Assembly: GCA_963969395.1 (NCBI GenBank)
Contig: OZ017795.1
Span: 26,021,063-26,085,062, forward strand
DNA: 64,000 bases
Direction of reading: 5' to 3'
Origin: Pseudoscleropodium purum
Lineage: Eukaryota; Streptophyta; Bryopsida; Hypnales; Brachytheciaceae
The position numbers were made by a program, and so were the translations under genes. The notes under the pieces are model-generated. The model was not told where the DNA came from. It was given only the letters and a program-made list of their open reading frames with translations, and did not search any database. Shown here piece by piece: positions 1-11,400 of this stretch; position 1 is the first letter of the stretch; each line of letters begins with the position of its first letter.

Positions 1-1084
1 CATCAGAAGCAGCGCAGAGAGTGTAAGAAATCCATGTACCTAACCGCCCTTGAAAGCACAGTCACACTCATTCATGCCGGGTTCAAATTTACACAGATTC
101 AATTAAGCAGCATATTAGATAGAATACGAATATTGCAAGTACTGTAACTACAGATTGAAGCTTGCACAGTCAATTACTCAACTCCACCTGCAATATGCAT
201 TTATATTAAATAAATGTTTCATGGTTGCAATGTACACCTGCATTGTGACGCTCTGCATGAATCGATATCCATATGCTTAGTCCATCCTCGCATTCACCTC
301 TTTCTCTGCTACAAAACTCATTTGAAACATGAAGAATTAATACTCCTTGCAGCGGCCTGCATCACCGTTCAACTTAAAGTCATTCCAAATTAAAAGCTCA
401 TCACGGCAGATTCGTAGCAAATTCACATAACGAATTACGCTGCTAATGCGTACAAACTTTTATCCGTTCAAAACGGTTATCTGTAAAAGTAATAAACATT
501 TAATTTCATGCATCAGGACTTGCAAGTAAGAGTTCTGCCTCGACCCTTTAATTCGAACCCAATGTTGAAATTGATGGATACGATACTAGTCTATCTGCAG
601 CAAAAACCACAGCCGAAGGCAGCTCCTCTCTTCTCACTTCAAGCCCAAACTTAAGATAAACTGAGAGATTTAATATCTGCATCGTCTTGACTTCATCAAA
701 AATATTGAATACGAACCGAATAATTTCAATTCGATCAGTCTCGTGCCCAGCAGCTGGCCATAAATCAAAGCTTCTATAAGATTCTGCACAGCTTAAAGGC
801 AAGCAAACCTGGAACTAAAGTTAAGTAAGAAATCAATTCTTTGGTTGACTTCATCGTGAGTGTTTTTTTAAACCATATCACCTAGTCGCGTCTGTCAACG
901 TTCTTGAAGCGTAATGATGATTTTGGTTTCTGTGAGTGATTTGTAGGGGACTCGTGAATGCAACATGAATGTAAACCAGCTGAGTACAAATATAATGCGA
1001 GGAATTTCTAAACTTCTATTTATATTCGACATTACTGTTATGGCTGCAGCGTCACGCATGTTGGCTATATCACAAATTTGTGGC
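1..1084. other. No gene recognised
   Basis: This stretch is AT-rich with scattered stops in all frames. An 84-codon minus-strand frame at 548-802 has no motif I recognise and is not supported as a gene. The stretch lies downstream, on the minus strand, of the integrase remnant at 1,085-1,402, so it could be retrotransposon flank, but no LTR end is visible. Confidence 0.4.
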
Positions 1085-1402
1085 CGGCTTCATCTCAACT
1101 AACAACAGAGTAGGGGCCGACATGCTTAGCCCGAAATTTCCCTTTCTTCGTTGCTTGTCCTTCCGATAAACTGCGATGTCACCAACTACAAATTTCGGGT
1201 GATATTTTACTCACTTGTTGTGCCCCCTACTGTTGGCACTCCTGTGCTTTGTAGATGCTCTCCTTTACTGCTTCTTGTAGCAGCGCTCTATGGGCAAGGA
1301 ACTTGTCTACATACTCATTGAGATCCGAGAGCATCTATATAGTCAATCCTTCAATCACATATGCAAAATGGCGAAAGTGAGTTGTGGCTTCCAGCCATAC
1401 AT
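1085..1402 (-). pseudogene. Decayed retrotransposon integrase C-terminal fragment
   Basis: Read on the minus strand in shifting frames, this segment gives MYGWKPQL near 1,400, then a lysine- and alanine-rich helix-like stretch (LNEYVDKFLAHRALLQEAVK), then FVVGDIAVYRKDKQRRKGKF and finally HVGPYSVV near 1,100. This order matches the end of Ty3/gypsy-type integrases: the MYG motif, a helical segment, a VGD strand, a basic patch and the GPY/F module. Stop codons and at least one frameshift interrupt it, so no functional protein is possible. No reverse transcriptase, gag or LTR was found next to it, so it is an isolated scrap. The family assignment is by motif recognition only. Confidence 0.5.
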
Positions 1403-3055
1403 TTAAGAGAAATCTGCGGCCTCTGTTTTGACTTTCAGCAATAGTACAAATATAAGAAATTAAATTAAATATTTTAAATATTTTAAAAAGTACTAATTTT
1501 CCATGTCACCTCACGTTTTTTAGAATTTCACCCTTGCTTTTAAAAATAACAAACATCATGAAGACGTACAAGTAGGCTACCTCTCAAGTCGTCCTCATGC
1601 CATGCCAGGTTATTTATGGCTTAATAATTAGTTGACCTCTTTCTTTGCAACCGATGAGTCACTTCAGCTCCCTTCTCCTCAGTTCTCAACGGCGTTGCTT
1701 TTGCTTCGATCAATGATCGACATGCACAACATGTCGTTTTCCATTTGAACGTACATTTCCTTCGGATTGGGAGGCTATTGTTGATCGCGCTGTGACTTAT
1801 GACAGGAGCCTGTAGTTGTTGACATTGTTTGTAGCATTTGCAGTTGCAATTTTCAGCTGCTACATAGATTAGCATGAGTTTTTCTGGTTCTTGGACTGAA
1901 CTGGATTGTACATGTACAGTATATTTAATTTTGGAGCTGGTGCGGAGAGCGCCATTTCTAGATTGGCAAAGGTGAGGCTTCTGCCGATTGTGCAATAATG
2001 TCTGTGTGTGAAGTTCTTTTTTTCAGATTCTAGCTTGTGGTTTAGTGAGTATTTGCCATTAGCAGGGAGTCGACAATAAGTCTGCTGGAGATTTTTTGTG
2101 AGTCTTTGAATAGGGGTGATCTAACACTTCAATGGTGGAAGTGGAAGTCTATCTTGTTGAAGCTGGAGAATGGCACCTGAATTGTGTAGCATCAATGTGT
2201 GGTGTTGATCTGAGGAAATTTGTGGTTTGCGAAGGTGAGCTTGTCTTGAGAGATATCTTGTACAGTACAATACAGCACGCATGGAGGCGATCAGTAATGT
2301 GTGTTGCAGGACAGCTCGTACTGTACAGTACAGGTAACTAGCTGAGACCTAATATAGGATGTTTGCCTTGAGTATACTTGAATGTTTTTAGGTTCGCCTA
2401 TATCTTTGAATGTTGTTAGGTTAATCGTTCTCGACTGCTTCTAAATCCATGAAGAACATACCAAAAGTATGTAGACGGGGTTCTAACTTCCACAAATGGC
2501 GTCAATGGCACTGCAATCACTGGCGGTGGGCAAGCTCTCCCCACCTCTGTCAAATGTGACTCATCGGAAGCAGAGTTCCAACACAATACTCCGTTCTTAG
2601 TAAGATCCAAGCCTGACAGGCAGACAATCACACACATGGTTTGATAGCTTCTGTAACGTTGCAGTAGAGCTGCACCGTTGACTTTGTTTTCCACATCTTT
2701 GAATAGTTGGGGTGGTTTTAGGAGAAATAGTTAGTGGTGGGAATACGTTTTCGAAACTGAGTCTGGATTTTGGGGCTTATCAGATACGGGGACAACGACA
2801 ACTCTGTAATGGAAACCTGAAGTTTGAGCCTCTGCGAGCCAGGCGCACCGGCTGGGTCCTTGCAAGAGCCGAAGTCCAGGATGAGCAGAAAACCTCAGTC
2901 ACTGGTGAATAATCTGCTCTGCCAACTGGTGCCTAAAGTCTAGGTAAGCAAGGTGCAAAAAAAATTATTTTCAGACACAAATATCTTGCAATCCCCGCAG
3001 TTAAAGTTTTTGAATTTTCTTTCACAAATTTTTTTACCAATTTAGTGTATGATTC
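1403..3055. other. No gene recognised
   Basis: Short frames exist (for example 1,621-1,995 minus and 2,132-2,341 plus), but they have no recognisable domain, no paralogue elsewhere in the window and no splice context. Around 2,950-3,060 the sequence becomes A/T-homopolymer rich and passes into the repeated 3' flank of kinase-jacalin copy 1. Confidence 0.35.
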
Positions 3056-3736
3056 AAATGTTAAATATGCAAAAAAAAAATTCTAAACTTTTTTGCAATT
3101 TGGAGTGGAATTTGATGAAAAAAAAGATCTTGAGACTTTAAGGTTTAAGACTATGTTTCCAATACGTAGAAATTTGCATTTGAAAATATAAATGTCACTC
3201 ATTTTTTCCCATTTTTTTTGCAATTTTTGGCATTCATTTGCACATTTCATCCATTTACATCCATTTTTGTCCAATCTAATTTATATTTCTTTCTATTACC
3301 AAAGAAAACAATTCATCTCAGCATTCTTCAATTAAAAATTAGCTTAGAAAAAACTATTGAATGACTTTTATTCAAGGAAACTGTGAAATTGGTTTTCAAG
3401 CTTCAAATATGTACCTCTCTACAACAAATGCTTATTTTTCCTTCCTAAAAAAAATGACTTCATTTGAATTTCCAAAGCTTTGTAAGCATATTAAAATCTC
3501 AATGTAGAATTTCAAGTAAAATGAGTGTAATATGAGTCCATTTTTTTGGAATTGAATCTTTTTGAGCCAAACAACTATAATGCAGTAACTTTCAATAATG
3601 CCAAAAGTATAGAATTTTGAAGAGTAGGTAGTTCTTGCAATAATCAACTCACATCTTTACAACATGATGTGCAATATGCCTAAATTGAGCATTTGTCTAA
3701 ATTTGTGGTGGTCACTTCATAATATGCTCATATTAG

Positions 3737-5909
3737 TCAATTTATATCACTAGGAATTACCACAACACCAAGGCTATCAAGAACATAACCACTTCCTACA
3801 TAAAAAACAATTACTCTACCCTTTTCACTAGCAAATGGCTCACCCTTTTCATCACCAAAAGGACCATAACTTTTGATATTGGTATAGATGGTCAATGATG
3901 CTACAACAACAATGCGAACTATATGAGACCCTAGAATAGCAATAGGTGTTTTGGACACAAATCCATTGATATGCGTGATGAACTCACAAGGCTCAAATAC
4001 TATGTGGAATCACAACAATGATATTTTAGATCCTAATTAGATATTCATATTTCACGAGCAACTATAATACTATTGTATAAGAAGGTGCACATAAAAAAAA
4101 GACTTCTTTTAAAAAAAATTGATTCTAGCTAATTTAAGATACGGTACATAGAAATCATGAGAAACAATATATAACTTACCACTATATATTGGCTTCTATA
4201 GACATTTTTGTCACTTAATTTCCTCCCAAAGTTTCTCTTATCAAATTTATAATCCATCTCCATTGAACCAAGTATTCTTGGGGATTTGTATGTCAACTTC
4301 ATTTGAGTGATAGAGGTGCCCACATAAAGAACATCACCATCACCATCACCTCCCCAAGGTCCTTGAAGTTGTTCGTATGATAAATGCACCACAATCCCAA
4401 CGTACCAGAGTATCTCTCTCAAATACCTCTGAGTTGATACGTACCCACAAATTCATGCATTCATTCACAAACTAGCACATCATATCCCACCTATGCAATA
4501 GAATATGCAATAGAATATGCATAGGCCTTATGCAATGTAATATCTAGTCAGCTTGCTTTCATTCATAATAATGAACACACATACTAAAAATTCCTTGAAA
4601 TAAAGCAACTCCTTGGTTTTTGTTTGAATTATCAAGATCATACTCCACACCAATACATGTTCAGATTAGTATAACATGGCTTACCTGTGCCCCTCCCAGT
4701 GGTCCAAGTCTTCCTTCCAGTGGTCCAAGTCCCCATCCAAGTGGTGCAAGTTCCCATCCAAGTGGACGAATATCTTGTACTTCCGACTTTCCCTAATCAC
4801 CTACGAAACATATACATGGGCAAACAATTAAACAAATCCTAGAAATTAGAAATTGTGCTAATACTTTAGAAGTTGTTGCCACATTATGCTATATTAACAT
4901 GTCAAACTTGTAAATAATAAGTGCCATGTATCAGCAAAAGCTCACCTCTTAGAAGTAGTCCTTTGATGTACCTCAGTTCTTTGCAAATTTCAGGAAATAA
5001 TGGCGGCTCTTGAGAAATTGGACGCCAACATCTTGTAATCAGAGCAGCCAACTCCAGAGGACAGTCCATTGGAAGGTTTGGTCTCAATGTGCCTGCCTTC
5101 ACTTGCTCCTTTATTTGTGTGATGGATAGACCATCATGATCATAGTAAGGATCCTCCCCAATCAAAATCTCAACGCAGATAATGGCAAAAGAACAGATAT
5201 CAGCTATTCTGGGATTGAACTTGGAGTACTTCTTTGGGTCATCTCCTTGGATGACCTCCGGCGCCATCCATTTGTTGGTACCTGTGTTATAAGTCTAGTT
5301 TGAATATGTCTGAGTGAGGTTTCTGGTTTTAGTCAGACCCAAATCAGCAATCTTCACTGAACTCATTCTGCTTGAAGAGTCAAGGTTGACAAGCACATTT
5401 GCAGGTTTGAGATGGCAATGCACCATACACTTACTGTGAATATACTTTACACCTTCTCCAATTTAGAGCATCAAGGCAACAGCTTGTACATCTGAAAAAG
5501 GATGCGTAGGTGTGCGATTGTAGCTTTTTTTGTAGTCCTTGAAAACAGTTTTTAGGTCCTCGCTCATTTCTTCCATGATGAGGTAGCATTTTGTATTCTT
5601 CATAGAGTAGCACAGGAGGCGTATTATACGAGGATGGCACCCCAATTTCTGTAAAGCAGTCATTTCTTGATCAAATGCTTCTGTTTTGAACATGTCAAAA
5701 ATCTTCATTGCATACTTTCCACCCACAAGATTCGTTTTAATCACCTCCACAGACATACCTTTACCTATTTCCTTGCTGCTGAGATGAAGATATTGAGGTT
5801 TCAGAAGTAATATATCAAAGTATGAGCTCAAGCCAGTTGAATCGTCAGTGACTGATGACGTATTCAAAAGATCTACCTCCTTGGATTGCATTTTCAGCTT
5901 AAAGAACAT
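3737..5909 (-). pseudogene. Kinase-jacalin fusion, copy 1 (decayed)
   Basis: Four exon remnants align to the intact copy 3: kinase exon 4,946-5,909, linker exon 4,685-4,800, jacalin exons 4,180-4,368 and 3,737-4,003. The first ~205 residues and the core promoter are missing at a junction with a transposon. In the kinase part there is TAA at 5,463-5,465 and TAG at 5,295-5,297 (activation segment). The catalytic HRD reads HCH, so the catalytic Asp is lost, and DFG reads DLG. A third stop, TAG, lies in the linker exon at 4,793-4,795. Splice acceptors before both jacalin exons have lost the G of AG (AA at 4,369-4,370; AC before 4,003). Despite this, all exon lengths remain compatible with the original frame, so decay was mainly by point mutation. 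The linker exon is expanded by 21-bp repeats. A lectin-only product would need cryptic splicing. I judge it non-functional. Confidence 0.9.
4685..4800 (-). repeat. 21-bp (7-residue) repeats in the linker exon of copy 1
   Basis: The exon between kinase and jacalin is 116 bp here against 62 bp in copy 3 and 74 bp in copy 2. The excess is made of about three 21-bp repeats on the theme CCACTTGGATGGGGACTTGG, coding seven-residue Leu/Gly/Pro units such as LGWGLGP and LGPLEGR. The change is a multiple of three, so it would have kept frame when it arose. It shows that this hinge is length-variable among the paralogues. Confidence 0.75.
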
Positions 5910-6470
5910 TAGTGCAGAACACAGGTTTTAATGACATTTAAAATGACATTTGGATGTCATTTAAAATGTCATTTTTTTTATATCATTTCAACATACTTGT
6001 AGTGTACATTTTAGTTCTTCAAAATCTATCAAACAAGTAGATTTTATTTTTCAAAATCTTCAAAAGATGTAGATTCTACTTTTAAAAATCTTCCAAAATT
6101 ATAGATTTTACTTTCCTAAATCTTTAAAAATGTAGATTTTACTTTCTAAACATCTATGTTATTTAGATAAATGTACCTTTCTTCACTATGTTTTCCAGAA
6201 GAAATTTCAATGTCCACAAATGTCCTACTCGAATTATATATTTCTATTACTTGTCTTCCCCATGACAATTGTTATGGGATAATGTTTTCTTCTAAAATCT
6301 ACCAAATTTGTTGCACAAAATGACATTAACCTCATTTTTGATTGAAACGAACATACTAGGATTAATAATTCTTCTTAAATCTACTAAATTTTCAATAGCA
6401 TGGTTGAAATGACATTTTTTTGAGAAATGTAATTTCAACATGTCATTTCAACCACCCTTCTGCACTAGTG
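5907..6470. mobile_element. CACTA-like non-autonomous element inside copy 1
   Basis: The left end reads CATTAGTGCAGAA and the right end, reverse-complemented, reads CACTAGTGCAGAA. Both ends continue to an ATGACAT word, giving imperfect terminal inverted repeats of about 31 bp. The interior (5,931-6,010 and 6,400-6,455) is rich in ATGACATTT/AAATGTCAT palindromes. There is no coding capacity. The 3-bp duplication expected for CACTA elements is not visible because the flanks are not contiguous in the paralogues: about 1 kb, equivalent to 50,752-51,770 of copy 3, is missing at this point. The element is therefore tied to a deletion that removed the kinase gene's 5' end. Confidence 0.65.
6000..6155. 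repeat. Degenerate tandem repeat with TAGATTTTA core
   Basis: Inside the CACTA-like element, a unit of roughly 40-50 bp alternating AAAATCT and TAGATTTTACTTT occurs about four times. Similar TAGATTT/AAATCTA palindromic words recur at 16,858-17,010 and 62,985-63,055. Confidence 0.5.
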
Positions 6471-7690
6471 TCTTCTAGATAGATAGAGCCCAATAGATTT
6501 ATAATATTTGCACGCTTGTTTTCTCACAAAGTTGAGAGCGGAATGGCTGAACCTAGCTAGATCTACCTTTCATAGTCCATATCTACTGTACATCATTCAT
6601 GCTTACATTTACCCAAACTTACCTATGATTCATGATCTACCGTACCAACAAAATAGATTGCAAAGATCCAATTGTACATAGACCTATCTCGAAATGCAAG
6701 GAGTGTACCGTGCAATGTTATACATGTAAGTGAGGTGAACAAATACTCATGTTTAGATTGAGTCCGTAGAACTAACGGCGTCCTGATGATGACCTGTTTC
6801 CAACAGAGTTTCGCCTAGAGTTTCGTAGGAAAAAGGCAAGCTATGGGCCTTGATGATCAATCACTCAAGAATCTGCTCCAAGTGGAACAATAGTTAATCA
6901 AAAGCTATGCACGCAGCTCGTAACCCAAGCTGCTTGACAAATCTTCGTACGTAGTGCTTGCACCTCCTCTAGCTACCGTTGTGCTTGCAATTGCCATTCA
7001 GGACCCCAAAGCAACAATCAAACCCAAGATTGCAATAAGGTGTGTGACCCTAATGACCGATGCCCCACTTTATATTAGCTTCCTCCAGATGTAATGCTCG
7101 AGTTGCATAGTATTGCCAATTGCAATTCACCTAAGTCAATTCTTCCAAAGCACTCCTGTCAGTACTTGCAACTTGACTTCGAATATATAAAATCAAATGG
7201 ATAGATTCTCCCACTTCGATCTAAGTGGTGTCAGAGCATCTGCTTAACCTCCATTTGACCATGGCATCAATAAGTGGCTAGGCACTCGTTAATTGTGCCA
7301 GTGCACTCGAGACTTGATGCTTTGCATGATTCATCTTTTAAAGTCTTAGCTAAAGTTCTTCTGTTTCTTTTGAGTTCTCTCACTTTTCACGAGCGTCCAT
7401 GTCTTCCACTGAGGTCATGGTCAAAGTTGACAAAGTTAGCGTGAGTGTAAGAATGCACCCTATAAACCTTAAATAAAAGAATATTTTTATTTTTTTAAAA
7501 GGCCCTCCATTGTTGAACAAATTTAGAAGTGATGAGAAGAAACATCACAATTGGTACCATAAAAGAGAGTTGGTGTAGAACCATTTTTCTCTAGATATAC
7601 ATGACCAACCTAGAGTGGCATTGGTAAGGCTATTGAAAAGGCCTAGGGGTGATGATGTCATAACACAATATAATGTAAATATAACTATAG
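6471..7690 (-). promoter_or_regulatory. Upstream region of copy 1 with conserved TATA block
   Basis: The segment 6,471-6,640 aligns to the upstream DNA of copy 2 (21,100-21,260) and copy 3 (51,765-51,905), starting with CTTCTAGATAGATAGAGCC. The block 6,770-7,200 aligns to 22,435-22,880 and 52,085-52,500. It contains, on the minus strand, a TATA-like word (TATAAAGTGG) at about 7,067-7,076 that all three units keep. The part 7,260-7,672 has no counterpart in copy 3 and is probably a later insertion of unknown type. Confidence 0.45.
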
Positions 7691-7700
7691 GATATCTTAA

Positions 7701-8617
7701 CACCTAAAGATTTTTTAGTATGTTTTCACCAAAAATACTCCAAAATTTTCATTTCTAGTACAAGTACCAAATTTTAGAAAAAAAAATTTGGACATAGGTA
7801 ATTGTAAAATCTTGTCATATGTTGATTTGAGAAGATGTGGAAAAAATTTCAAAATTTTAAGCCTTAGAAATTGCAAGATATTTAGAATGAATTGACAGAA
7901 AAAAATTTTAAGGCCTTCGGAAAAATTAGACAACTACACTTAACTAGGTATAAAAAAATGTCCAACATGGTGGTGCTTCTTTGGATCAATTCTTTAAGGC
8001 AAGTTGGCTACATGATTGAAAATTTTTGTATCATTTAGAATTATACAACATATAGAAAAAAATAGTAAGTAGAAATAAGTAAAGAATGATTCAAAAGACT
8101 AAATTACTAAGACTTTAGCTATGGAATTGAAAATTTTCAATTCCAATAGTTTTAATGTTGTAATAAACAAGCTACATCCAATATTTACTTTTCAAAAATA
8201 TAAAAAATTGAATTAAATAAAAAAGACTTCAAAATTCATCTTAGAGTAGAAATTCTATAACTACTTATGTACAAACTAAAACACCTCATAACTTTCATCA
8301 TGTTATTCAAAATGGAATGATTCAAAGTTTTCCATGTCTATACAAATCTTAGAAACAATTTAAAATTGTTAATTTTGAAAAAAGTGACTTTTAAAGAGAA
8401 TTTTTGAATCTGAGTTGCATGTAGTATATTAAAATTATATATCATACAATAACTTTTTAACCATTTAGTCAAAAGTTATGAAAATTGTTGGACCTTAAAG
8501 CTACTCTTTGGACAAATGTTGTGTGAAAATTTCAAAGAACAAAAATAATAAATTTGTTTGTAGTGAACTGCCTCAAATCACTATGTTGTCAAATAATGTT
8601 GTTTAGTTTTTTATGGA
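7701..8617. mobile_element. TTAA-flanked element, family A (unit 1)
   Basis: This 917-bp element is bounded by TTAA at 7,697-7,700 and 8,618-8,621. The left end reads CACCTAAAGATTTT and the right end is a worn version of CCTTAGGGG. In unit 3 the flanks join directly (about 52,563-52,590), which supports a clean insertion. The interior aligns with 21,266-22,215 (inverted), 27,300-27,652, 30,648-32,649, 45,142-46,062 and 58,105-58,680. There is no ORF. At 8,495-8,498 it keeps an intact internal TTAA that is the empty site for the family B insertion at 31,554. Confidence 0.75.
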
Positions 8618-8621
8618 TTAA

Positions 8622-9800
8622 TCTTATTGCATGCTATATTAAAATTTCCATAGTTGAATGAATAGTGGTCCTAGTGTCCTACAAGCACTTTAAGAGTCAA
8701 AACTTGGATTTTCACATAGTTCTTGATTTTAAATGTTTTTAAATTCAACTCAGAAAATATGAATCTAATAATCCATTTTTAATTCCAATTGAATTCTTTT
8801 CAAAAATTTTGAAATTATAATTTCTTGTAACACTTTAAAATTAGCATCTTGGAAGCTTAAAATATATGAATTTTGAACTCTTTCTATTGGATTTCTCTTG
8901 GTGTAACTTTAAGGATTATATCAATTACACTATGATGTTAGTCAATATGATTTCTATTTTTTTTCAAATACTTATACTATTTTAAGCACTTTTGTAATTG
9001 CTATGATTTTTACTAAGAATTTTTAATTAAATGATATAAAATTTCATTTAATATTTTTCATTATAAAAAAATGAGATTAAATTTTTTATATGTATGTGAA
9101 TAGTATCAAATCTTTGCAATGTGTGATTTAATGTAGAAATGTAATAAAATTTCACCAAGCTAGAAAATGAAATGTCCTTTAGAGGTTGAAATTTCCATAG
9201 CTAACTTGGGAACAATTGCATGTCTCATGTGTTGGATGCAAGGTTGAGCACTAGGATAGAGACCGCAAAGCGTTTGTTGTTCAAACTACGATAAATTCAT
9301 GTTTTAAAACATGGTATGAATTAACCCAACTAGACATCCTTGATATAGAACTCTATTGGCACAAGCTCCTATATACATATGTATACATACCTGTTGAAAA
9401 CTATTTTAACAACTTGCCACTAACTAATTTGTGCAAAGAGACTAACCAACTTGTTATGCCGTTATGACTAATGCTAAATCAATTGAACCTTGTCAATATA
9501 AGGGGCATTTAAGCAACCCAATCAACTATATCTACAACACATGAAGCCTCAATACAATTAGTAGTCGAGTGCAAGTATTTTGTCACAAGTTAAATTGCCA
9601 AGTATGACCAAAGGAGCCATGAAGCAAGAAAAAACAACTTGTTGCCAAAATTGTGTTTAAATTTTTTTCATGATCATGATCTTATATTCAACAAAATAAT
9701 AAGACAAGAAAACACAAAGTTCTTTAGAAAATTTTCCTCCAATACTTTAGAACAAGGGCTACAGCTATAGTAATGGCTCTATAGCGGTTATCATCAAAAC
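8622..9800. repeat. Distal 5' flank shared by duplication units
   Basis: The sequence from CTTATTGCATGCTATATTAA onward aligns with 27,656-28,858 over its full length, and with parts of 22,945-23,765 and 52,585-53,200. It has no coding potential. It shows that duplication covered more than 3 kb upstream of the kinase start. Confidence 0.65.
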
Positions 9801-11370
9801 AATAAGCTAACAACCTCTTTGGTTCAAATGCATTTCAAATGTTGCCTTTTATGGCCTTCTAATATTATAATAATACTATAGCACCTAACACTATATAGTG
9901 GAGCACTATGTAGGATAAATATGAATGGATACTCTCTATTATTGGCTTAGATTTCTTTGGTATACCAAAAAATGTAAAATATTTAACATTAGGCAGACAA
10001 GCAAAATTTTGGGTGAGATGGATGTCTTTTGTTTCTTTGACAAAGAAATGGGATAGGAAGTGCTCACCTACTCTTTTTTTTAGCAATGGTGATATGACAT
10101 TAAAGAAAATCTGAACTGGCCATAAGGATGCTAAAAAGTGCCAAAAAGGACTTCAAGACTACACTTATTTTTACCTTACATGAACTTTTTTCCTATTGTT
10201 GCTCATTGTTGGTACATTGTCAAAACATTGATACACAAATATTAGTCTTTAAATGGAGCAATCTCTTCTTTCTTGTTGTCATTTGTATCTACATTAAACA
10301 ACTACAAAGTCATAGTTACACAAATGTTCAATTGGAAGATGAAGATGAGCCCTTATAAGGTCATTCAGAGAACCTACGATGTCTCTTCAAATTCTACATG
10401 GGACAAAGGTTGCTGCAATCCATGTTGTCCGTGACACGCGGTATACAACATTAGCGTCTATTCAATGTCCCTAATATGGTACATAAGAGGAACTCACTAA
10501 AGTTACAAGACTTTTATGGTGGCTAGAACTATTAGAGTTGCCAAGAGAAGACTTTGCAAGTCATATTTTGTGTATACAAAGTCAAAATTTGCATCAGACA
10601 TTGGTGGTGATAAAAATATTTGTGCAGCATGTCCACGTTGACATTTTATCTGTCCTTGAATATCGTGCCATGTATGGAAAACAACATCAAGTCCAAGTTT
10701 GCAATGTCTGATGCAACGAATAGTGTCAATAGAAGCATATAACGTTGTACCCAAATGTCTTGTACAACACGACTGCATCCAATTGTATGTTTGACAATAT
10801 GTTTGGACGTCTCTCGTAATGTCTAGGAGGACATTCCAACATCTCCATGACGTTTGAAACATCATCAAAGGTCTTAATTAATGTCATGGATTTCTACAAG
10901 CAATAGTTGAAGCTGTAATCCCTCCATGCTAACGTGTCCTGCCAACTCAACATTATTCACGTCCACTTTAGCCAATTAAAATTGAAAATGTCAACTTTCT
11001 TGCCACGTCAGCATTTTTTCACTAAATCTTGCCCTTCTAGCTACCTGCTACTTTTTTTTCAACCTTGGATAGGTATTTACCATAGTCCATAGTAATTTCT
11101 ACCAAATTACCATCAGTAAAAATGGGTGAACAATGCTGACATGGCAATTGGTGCTTTCCCGGATATTGGTGTGGACAAGCGCATGTCCACTATGGTGTCA
11201 TTAGAAATTGTATTAGAAGTGCCTACACCCCCTTTATTTCACTGCCATTTCCCAATGCCAAGGCAGACATTCACAAAAATCAATGTTTTTTTCCAATGCC
11301 GAAGTTGACATAGGGACATCCACATAGACAAGTGACGTTGCGCTCTAGACATTCAGTGTTTTGCTATGGA
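9801..11370. other. No gene recognised
   Basis: The minus frame 10,503-10,868 (121 codons) is Cys/Thr-rich with no recognisable domain and no paralogue. Words such as ACATTGG and TTGACAT recur through 10,400-11,330, which suggests a decayed transposon that ends at the CACTA-like terminus at 11,400, but I could not define its left end. Confidence 0.3.
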
Positions 11371-11400
11371 CACTAGAAAAAACGTTGTTTTCTTATAGTG
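11371..11400. repeat. CACTA...TAGTG palindrome
   Basis: Thirty bases begin CACTAGAAAAAACG and end TTGTTTTCTTATAGTG. Each half is a CACTA-type terminus in opposite orientation, so this is either a very short foldback or two element ends brought together. Confidence 0.4.

Larger units (their letters stand above)
3060..9800 (-). repeat. Segmental duplication unit 1 (kinase-jacalin copy 1 plus flanks)
   Basis: The 3' flank (about 3,060-3,736) aligns by eye to 17,350-17,984 and 47,935-48,630. The 5' flank aligns to 20,690-23,765, 27,656-28,858 and 51,361-53,430. The unit is lengthened by inserted elements: a CACTA-like element at 5,907-6,470, a TTAA element at 7,701-8,617, and about 410 bp at 7,260-7,672 that copy 3 lacks. 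Copies 1 and 3 are closer to each other than to copy 2 in the kinase N-lobe. Confidence 0.75.

Noticed and set aside
1621..1995. 124-codon minus frame, Cys-rich
   Set aside because: No domain, no paralogue, no promoter or splice signal. The length is within chance for this much sequence.
10503..10868. 121-codon minus frame
   Set aside because: Low-complexity Cys/Thr/Leu composition, no recognisable domain, and located in decayed repeat-like DNA.
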